Shown here piece after piece: positions 5,282-8,787 of a stretch of 8,787 bases of DNA. Source of the DNA: Treponema sp. (GTDB lineage: Bacteria; Spirochaetota; Spirochaetia; Treponematales; Breznakiellaceae); assembly GCA_031267115.1 (NCBI GenBank), contig JAIRZS010000230.1, positions 1 to 8,787 on the forward strand, read 5' to 3'. The translations under genes were made by a program, and so were the position numbers. Under the pieces are notes generated by a model. The model ran no database searches. It saw only the letters and a program-made list of their open reading frames with translations, and was not told where the DNA came from. The stretch's first letter is position 1. Each line of letters begins with the position of its first letter.

Positions 5282-5758
5282 GTGGGCATCTTTGAGCGCC
5301 TTGAAGATCTGGTAAAAAGTTATCTTAACGGCGGGGACGATCCCTTCCCCAAGTCCCCCGGCGGGCGGCGCTCCGGCGATCCGGACCTTAACTCCGCGTA
5401 TGAGGAACTGGACGAATTCTTAAACGCCGGAAAAAACAGCGGCGCCCGCGGCCCTTCCGGCAATTTTTCCGCCGGAAATGACAGGACCACGGGGAACGGC
5501 TCCGCGGGCAGCCGGAACGCCGCCGGCAGAAACGCGGCTCCTGAAGAATTACGCGGCGATTTTGCGGAACTTGGCGTCCCCTTCGGCGCTCCGGCCGGCG
5601 AGTGCAAGGCGGCCTACAAACAGCTTCTGAAAAGGCACCACCCGGACCGCCACGCCGGCCACGAGAGCAATATGAGAAAAGCAACGGAAAAATCCGCCAG
5701 GGTAAACGCCGCTTTCGACCGTATTGAAAGGTGGCGGGCTACAGGGCGGCCTGATTAG
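5282..5758 (+). CDS. Small J-domain (DnaJ-like) protein
   Basis: This 158-residue cytoplasmic protein has its J domain at the C-terminus (about 92-152): FAELGVPFGAPAGECKAAYKQLLKRHHPDRHAG with the HPD tripeptide at 120-122, followed by a helix rich in Arg, Glu and Lys. J domains stimulate ATP hydrolysis by a DnaK/Hsp70 partner. The N-terminus (MGIFERLEDLVKSYL) looks like a short amphipathic helix, and residues 50-86 form a flexible Gly/Ser/Asn/Ala linker. There is no zinc-finger or client-binding domain, so this is an orphan type III J protein rather than DnaJ itself. The start codon is GTG at 5282, with AAAGG ten bases upstream; no better in-frame ATG exists. The stop codon lies within a strong hairpin shared with the convergent lipoprotein gene. 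Confidence 0.82.
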   Translation: MGIFERLEDLVKSYLNGGDDPFPKSPGGRRSGDPDLNSAYEELDEFLNAGKNSGARGPSGNFSAGNDRTTGNGSAGSRNAAGRNAAPEELRGDFAELGVPFGAPAGECKAAYKQLLKRHHPDRHAGHESNMRKATEKSARVNAAFDRIERWRATGRPD

Positions 5759-5764
5759 GCCGCC
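5745..5764. terminator. Hairpin between convergent genes
   Basis: GGCGGCCT (5745-5752) and AGGCCGCC (5757-5764) form a perfect eight-base-pair GC-rich stem with a four-base loop. It includes the J-protein stop codon and fills most of the 11-base gap to the convergent lipoprotein gene. No adjacent T-run is present on either strand; the nearest is TTTT some ten bases to the right. It is probably a two-way transcription end, but not a textbook terminator. Confidence 0.5.
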
Positions 5765-5769
5765 GCTAT

Positions 5770-6966
5770 TCAGTTTTGCTGGGGAAGGCTACCTGAAAGA
5801 TAACCCTGCAAAGCATTGCCGTACTCTTCCTTAACCCGGGATTCCGCCCTGCGTATGGCGCGCTGGTCGGCTTCGGACTGCGAAACATGGCCTTCCCGGC
5901 CGTTGATGTTAAACGGAAAGAGTATGCTATTGGTATTCCCGTCGGTAAAAGCGGCGTCCAGCACAAAACGGGAGAATTTGTTCGGCTGATTCGGCAGATC
6001 AACCGGGGTAACGCTTACCCGGGCCCTGACAACATAGCGCGAGCTATTGTTACCCGTTCTGAAACCCGTATCGCTGAGCACGCCCGCAAAGGCGCTCCTG
6101 ATTCTGCCTTCCGAATCGTTTTCAACCACGACGTTAACGGGGATAAGCTTGGCGATTTCATCCGCCTCGTAAATATAATCGGCGCCTGTTTTCAGGTCCG
6201 GCCTCATATCGGGCCCGCCGAGCACGCTGAGAACGGTAGCGAAAACGGAATTGGCGTCGGCAATACCGGCCGCGGAATGATAGGCGGCGATAGTTTCTAT
6301 GGTAGCGCGCCGGGCCGCCGGCACATCCGTCATACGGCTGATAAGGCTGAGATTGGCGTCGATCAATCCCCTGTAAATGGGTATAACCTTTGCCTTCTCC
6401 ATGATGGCCACGGCGTAATAGTCTTTTTCGTCGTTCCAGACATCGTTTATTTCGGCGCCGATCAGGCTCTCCATTGAAGATGATACCTGGACGGCCTGTT
6501 CGGCCTCGATACTTGACGAGATATCGACAGCGCCCGAAATTACGCGCTGCTTGTAGCTTTCCACTGATTTTACATCGTTTTTGACGGACTGGCCGAAACG
6601 GCCGGTAAGATTACCAAAAGCGTTGGCTTCCGCCTGCCTCCGGCTGCTGCCCGCACCAACGGCAGAAACGTAATACGACGGATCATAGGCGGAATTCGGC
6701 CTGTCCACCCAGGAGGGCTTGCCGGTTCTATCACGGCTGATCGCGGGGGCGGAAGAACCCGAACCGCCGCCGGAACGGGAACTCTGCCGGGAAGCGGAAT
6801 TCCCGGAACCGTCAAACGCCTGATCCATATCCGCCTGGGCGGCGGAATTGGAGGAACGCGCCCTTTCCAGCCTGTTTGAGCCGGATTCCGCCGGCGGGGA
6901 ACTTGCGCATGATGAAAAAACCAGCGCAAAAGCTAGGACGCCGGCGCATATCGCTTGAATACCCAT
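5770..6966 (-). CDS. LPP20-family lipoprotein, 398 residues
   Basis: The product begins MGIQAICAGVLAFALVFSSC, a lipoprotein signal peptide with lipid-modified C20. Next comes the motif LERARSSNSAAQADMDQAF (33-51), also found in two neighbouring lipoproteins, then a Ser/Gly-rich linker to about 80. Residues about 84-195 are LPP20-like: PSWVDRP, a strand and glycine turn (YYVSAVGAG), a helix rich in Ala and Arg (SSRRQAEANAFGNL) and a closing strand YYAVAIMEK. A second, C-terminal domain (about 275-385) contains IPVNVVVENDSEGRIRSAFAG and long strands; I cannot name it. CAGGAG seven bases before the ATG fixes the start. It is the last gene of the lipoprotein run, 72 bases after the 48-residue gene. 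Location should be an inner or outer membrane leaflet facing the periplasm. Biochemical function is unknown. Confidence 0.87.
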   Translation of the reverse strand: MGIQAICAGVLAFALVFSSCASSPPAESGSNRLERARSSNSAAQADMDQAFDGSGNSASRQSSRSGGGSGSSAPAISRDRTGKPSWVDRPNSAYDPSYYVSAVGAGSSRRQAEANAFGNLTGRFGQSVKNDVKSVESYKQRVISGAVDISSSIEAEQAVQVSSSMESLIGAEINDVWNDEKDYYAVAIMEKAKVIPIYRGLIDANLSLISRMTDVPAARRATIETIAAYHSAAGIADANSVFATVLSVLGGPDMRPDLKTGADYIYEADEIAKLIPVNVVVENDSEGRIRSAFAGVLSDTGFRTGNNSSRYVVRARVSVTPVDLPNQPNKFSRFVLDAAFTDGNTNSILFPFNINGREGHVSQSEADQRAIRRAESRVKEEYGNALQGYLSGSLPQQN

Positions 6967-7024
6967 ACTGTTCTCCTGAATTACAAACTATTTTTTAACA
7001 GCCAAGATTATGCAAAGTGCAACA

Positions 7025-7040
7025 GGCCGTTCGGGCCGTT
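7025..7040. repeat. Short direct repeat GGCCGTT
   Basis: GGCCGTT occurs twice (7025-7031 and 7034-7040) two bases apart, at the end of the 48-residue gene. The sequence can also fold into a short stem on the minus strand (AACGGCC with GGCC-T-GTT, one bulged base). With no T-run it is at most a weak end or processing site. Confidence 0.3.
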
Positions 7041-7185
7041 AATTATTGTTAAAAGTCCGGTTCATTTCGCGCTGGGCCCGGTTGTTGCTGTTCCTGGCCC
7101 TGTCGAGTTTATTGGGATCGGTAACGCAGGAAAAGAAAGTGAAAGAAAAAATGCCTGCCAACAGCACCGCGATAATTCTTTTCAT
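7039..7185 (-). CDS. Minimal 48-residue lipoprotein with the shared helix motif
   Basis: This short gene has an excellent ribosome binding site, AAGGAG five bases before the ATG at 7185. Residues 1-20 (MKRIIAVLLAGIFSFTFFSC) are a lipoprotein signal peptide with lipobox FFSC and C20. After processing, only 29 residues remain: a short linker (VTDPNK), the motif LDRARNSNNRAQREMNRTF (27-45) and three Asn. The motif aligns without gaps to residues 33-51 of the downstream 398-residue lipoprotein and to the C-terminus of the 189-residue lipoprotein upstream. It has the a/d spacing of a short coiled coil, so the mature protein is essentially a lipid anchor with one helix, in outline like a very small Braun lipoprotein, though no homology to that protein is claimed. 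It lies 42 bases after the 264-residue lipoprotein gene and 72 before the 398-residue one, in the same direction. Too short for default gene finders. Confidence 0.85.
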   Translation of the reverse strand: MKRIIAVLLAGIFSFTFFSCVTDPNKLDRARNSNNRAQREMNRTFNNN

Positions 7186-7213
7186 AAATACTCCTTTTTG
7201 TAGCAGCAGAAAT

Positions 7214-7235
7214 CTATCTGCAAATAGCTATCTGC
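7214..7235. repeat. Short repeat CTATCTGC at the lipoprotein gene junction
   Basis: CTATCTGC occurs at 7214-7221 and 7228-7235. The right copy also pairs with GCAAATAG at 7220-7227 (seven of eight), making an imperfect 16-base palindrome over the stop codon of the 264-residue gene. Its meaning is unclear. Confidence 0.3.
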
Positions 7236-8022
7236 CGCCGTTTTTCGCAATAGCCAAGGTCCATACAGATTTATTGCTGGGGTCGACCCATATTTCGAGA
7301 ACATAGAATTCTGTCAGAAAACCCTCCGCAACCTGCATTTCCAGAGTCAGGGCATCCGAATACCCGCCGGTTTCCAGTGAATCGGAGGCGGAACCCGCGC
7401 GGCTGTGAAGTTTATTCAAAATTGACGCCGCGGCGGCTTCGTAAGAAGCGATTACCGCATCTTTATAGTAGCTATGCCGGAGCGAAAAACCAACGCCGGC
7501 AGTATAGCCGCCCATATCCCTCGGCGGTGTCCTTATCCACTCCGGGGTACTGCCGGCTGCGGTCGGCCTAAAGCTTAGCTGGGACACAAGGCTGGCGTCG
7601 AAACGTACCCGGACAAAGACCGAATCTTCTTCTTCAAAAACATCCTGTTTTTCGTCAAATTCGAACCGGTCCACATATTTTATATATTCTTCATCGTAAA
7701 CAAACTCTACGGATTTTCCTGAATCAAAATCATAGTAGGCGGACCCGGATTGCACAAAAGTCTCGGTGTATCCATAGATACCGTGAAAAAAAGCCGCTTT
7801 TTTTGCCGCGTCTTCCAGGGCCAGCGTCACCGCGTCTTCCCTTCTAATCTGCCTTCCCGCCGCCCCGATTATCACAAGCTTCCCCCCGGCAGGGACCGTA
7901 CTCCATACCTTACCCGGAACGGTTCCTTCTTTTCCCATAGACGAAGGCTTCTCCTGCACCGAAGCGCATGAAAAAACAAAAAAAAGAAAAAACCAGCAGA
8001 GAACAACTAGGGATCTTCGCAT
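7228..8022 (-). CDS. Lipoprotein with two LPP20-like modules, 264 residues
   Basis: The signal peptide MRRSLVVLCWFFLFFVFSC ends in lipobox FSC with lipid-modified C19. The mature part looks like a tandem duplication. Module 1 starts at VW40 and holds GAAGR (53-57) and the helix DAVTLALEDAAKKA (63-76). Module 2 starts at EW162 and holds GVGFS (176-180) and DAVIASYEAAAAS (188-200). Both share a Trp, then a strand and Gly turn, then DAVxxxxExAA, and each closes with beta strands (DSVFVRVRFD; SVWTLAIAKN). This is the LPP20-type arrangement seen singly in its neighbours. It lacks the 19-residue helix motif the other three genes share. The start at ATG 8022 is set by the signal peptide; the ribosome binding site is weak (GTGGAC). 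It follows the first lipoprotein gene after 60 bases containing a terminator-like hairpin. Function is unknown. Confidence 0.82.
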   Translation of the reverse strand: MRRSLVVLCWFFLFFVFSCASVQEKPSSMGKEGTVPGKVWSTVPAGGKLVIIGAAGRQIRREDAVTLALEDAAKKAAFFHGIYGYTETFVQSGSAYYDFDSGKSVEFVYDEEYIKYVDRFEFDEKQDVFEEEDSVFVRVRFDASLVSQLSFRPTAAGSTPEWIRTPPRDMGGYTAGVGFSLRHSYYKDAVIASYEAAAASILNKLHSRAGSASDSLETGGYSDALTLEMQVAEGFLTEFYVLEIWVDPSNKSVWTLAIAKNGGR

Positions 8023-8040
8023 AAGAGTCCACTTTAAATA

Positions 8041-8072
8041 CCCTTGCCCGCGGGCTGCCCACCAGGCAAGGG
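8041..8072 (-). terminator. Attenuator-like hairpin between lipoprotein genes 1 and 2
   Basis: CCCTTGCC (8041-8048) and GGCAAGGG (8065-8072) form a perfect eight-base-pair stem. On the minus strand it is followed by TATTTAAA, a weak T-rich tail. Partial termination here would make the first lipoprotein more abundant than the later ones. Just upstream in transcription, ATAGCCGGCTAT (8075-8086) is a perfect palindrome over the stop codon of gene 1. Confidence 0.5.
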
Positions 8073-8082
8073 CTATAGCCGG

Positions 8083-8652
8083 CTATTCGTCTGTTGAGAC
8101 TATTTCGGGATCGCCGTTCTCGGCGGCAAAAGCGGCCTGCATGTCGCGCTGGGCGTTCCAATTCTGGAATTTCGCGTACTGAAGTTTTTCCCTGTTAATC
8201 GTCGTATTCGCCGGGGCGATAGCCGAGCGTTTGGGCATCGACATCAGTACATAGTAGGTTCCATCGGAGCCGTATTCGGACATTTCAATCTCGGTATCGG
8301 AAAGGTTAGCCTGGGAAAGCGCCCGGGTGACTACCTGGGCAAACTGCTCGGCCGCCTCAGGGTCTCCTTCGACTTCGGCATTGTAGTCATCGATCATGTT
8401 CTTCAAAGTCGATGAAATTTTCCGGGCGATAGCGGCCCTTGCGCGGGTTTCGGCCATGGTCATGGTCATGTTGGCCGTGCTGAATTTTGCGGAACCAATA
8501 CCTACAAACGCGCCCTCGATTTTGTACCTCCCGGGATTCCTGACAAAATCAGGAAGATCATTGCCCGGAGCCGCGGAGGAGGAAGAAGAAGCGCAGCCCA
8601 TAAAGGCCAGAACAGAAACCAATACGACTAAAACACCAAAAATCCTTTTCAT
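8083..8652 (-). CDS. LPP20-like lipoprotein with C-terminal helix motif, 189 residues
   Basis: The product starts MKRIFGVLVVLVSVLAFMGC, with lipobox FMGC and C20, followed by a serine-rich linker. The LPP20-like domain (about 33-142) has LPDFVRNPG, a strand and Gly segment (AFVGIGSAKF), a long helix (MAETRARAAIARKISSTLKNM) and a closing strand (GTYYVLMSMPK). The C-terminal part carries LQYAKFQNWNAQRDMQAAF (157-175), the helix motif shared with the 48- and 398-residue lipoproteins; here it is at the far end of the protein instead of next to the lipid anchor. AAGGAG eight bases before ATG 8652 fixes the start; an in-frame GTG at 8661 overlaps that site and is rejected. It is the first gene of the minus-strand lipoprotein run. 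Function is unknown; a structural or assembly role at the cell envelope is inferred. Confidence 0.86.
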   Translation of the reverse strand: MKRIFGVLVVLVSVLAFMGCASSSSSAAPGNDLPDFVRNPGRYKIEGAFVGIGSAKFSTANMTMTMAETRARAAIARKISSTLKNMIDDYNAEVEGDPEAAEQFAQVVTRALSQANLSDTEIEMSEYGSDGTYYVLMSMPKRSAIAPANTTINREKLQYAKFQNWNAQRDMQAAFAAENGDPEIVSTDE

Positions 8653-8674
8653 GTAGAACACTCCTTAACTTGCC

Positions 8675-8691
8675 GTTTGATTTTCTCAAAC
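8675..8691 (-). promoter_or_regulatory. Leader hairpin of the first lipoprotein gene
   Basis: GTTTGA (8675-8680) and TCAAAC (8686-8691) form a perfect six-base-pair stem with a five-base loop. If transcription starts near 8692 it would sit at the very 5' end of the mRNA, ahead of the ribosome binding site, a usual place for a stabilising hairpin. It could also be a protein site resembling the repeat at 3559-3578. Confidence 0.35.
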
Positions 8692-8698
8692 AAGCTGG

Positions 8699-8704
8699 TT
8701 TATA
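8699..8704 (-). promoter_or_regulatory. Possible -10 box of the lipoprotein run
   Basis: TATAAA (8704-8699, five of six) lies in the AT-rich patch TTATATAAA about 47 bases before the ATG at 8652. No -35 hexamer is recognisable at the right distance, so either an activator is needed or the call is wrong. Confidence 0.3.
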
Positions 8705-8723
8705 TAAGCCGTTACCCAAAACC

Positions 8724-8770
8724 ATGCCGGTTTCGGCTGCGGCATTTAAACAGCGCGAACCGCTGTTTTT
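8724..8770. terminator. Two hairpins at the right edge, likely a transcription end
   Basis: AAACAGCG (8748-8755) and CGCTGTTT (8761-8768) form a perfect eight-base-pair stem with a five-base loop, followed by further T on the plus strand and by TTTAAA on the minus strand. To its left ATGCCG (8724-8729) pairs with CGGCAT (8740-8745). This probably closes the gene beyond the right edge and isolates the lipoprotein run from it. Confidence 0.45.
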
Positions 8771-8787
8771 GCCAAAACAACCAGGCT

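Noticed and set aside
5887..6477. Plus-strand open frame of 196 codons
   Set aside because: It is the antisense shadow of the 398-residue lipoprotein; no signal, domain or ribosome binding site supports it.

Overview
The window looks like chromosomal DNA from a spirochaete, most likely a treponeme of the termite-gut kind. This rests on the gene content, on many short lipoprotein signal peptides with relaxed spirochaetal lipoboxes (FSSC, FMGC, FFSC, FLSC) and on a fairly GC-rich composition (mid-50s % by eye). The assignment is inference; no rRNA or other marker gene is present. I saw no phage, IS element, CRISPR array, tRNA or rRNA.

Left part (1-3413), housekeeping. A thiamine pyrophosphokinase-like gene runs off the left edge on the minus strand, divergent from cca (plus). 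cca converges on a minus-strand run read in the order coaD, rpmF, acpP, rnc. A good promoter (TTGACA-N17-TAAATT) lies between coaD and rpmF. The rpmF-acpP gap is filled by three hairpins; the largest has about 21 paired bases and sits just before the acpP ribosome binding site. rnc overlaps the acpP end. cca and rnc share their TTAA stop.

Middle part (3414-5758), plus strand. It holds a lipoprotein that may have an NTF2-like fold, a compact RNA structure ending in T6 (possible pseudoknot or terminator), an exported HEAT-repeat protein and an orphan J-domain protein.

Right part (5770-8652), minus strand. Four lipoprotein genes are read in the order 8652-8083, 8022-7228, 7185-7039 and 6966-5770. 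Three carry LPP20-like domains and one encodes only 48 residues. The first, third and fourth products share an ungapped 19-residue motif, LxxA[RK]xxNxxAQx[DE]Mxx[AT]F. Its conserved positions fall on the a, d, e and g positions of a coiled-coil heptad. In the 48-residue protein the motif makes up most of the mature chain; in the 398-residue protein it follows the lipid anchor; in the 189-residue protein it is at the C-terminus. The best candidate for something undescribed here is therefore a small co-transcribed lipoprotein set that may assemble through a shared helix.

A second theme is possible RNA-level control: a long stem in the leader of acpP-rnc that could be an RNase III target, and three genes (cca, coaD and the 3616 lipoprotein) whose best -10 boxes lie so close to the ATG that their mRNAs would be leaderless or nearly so.
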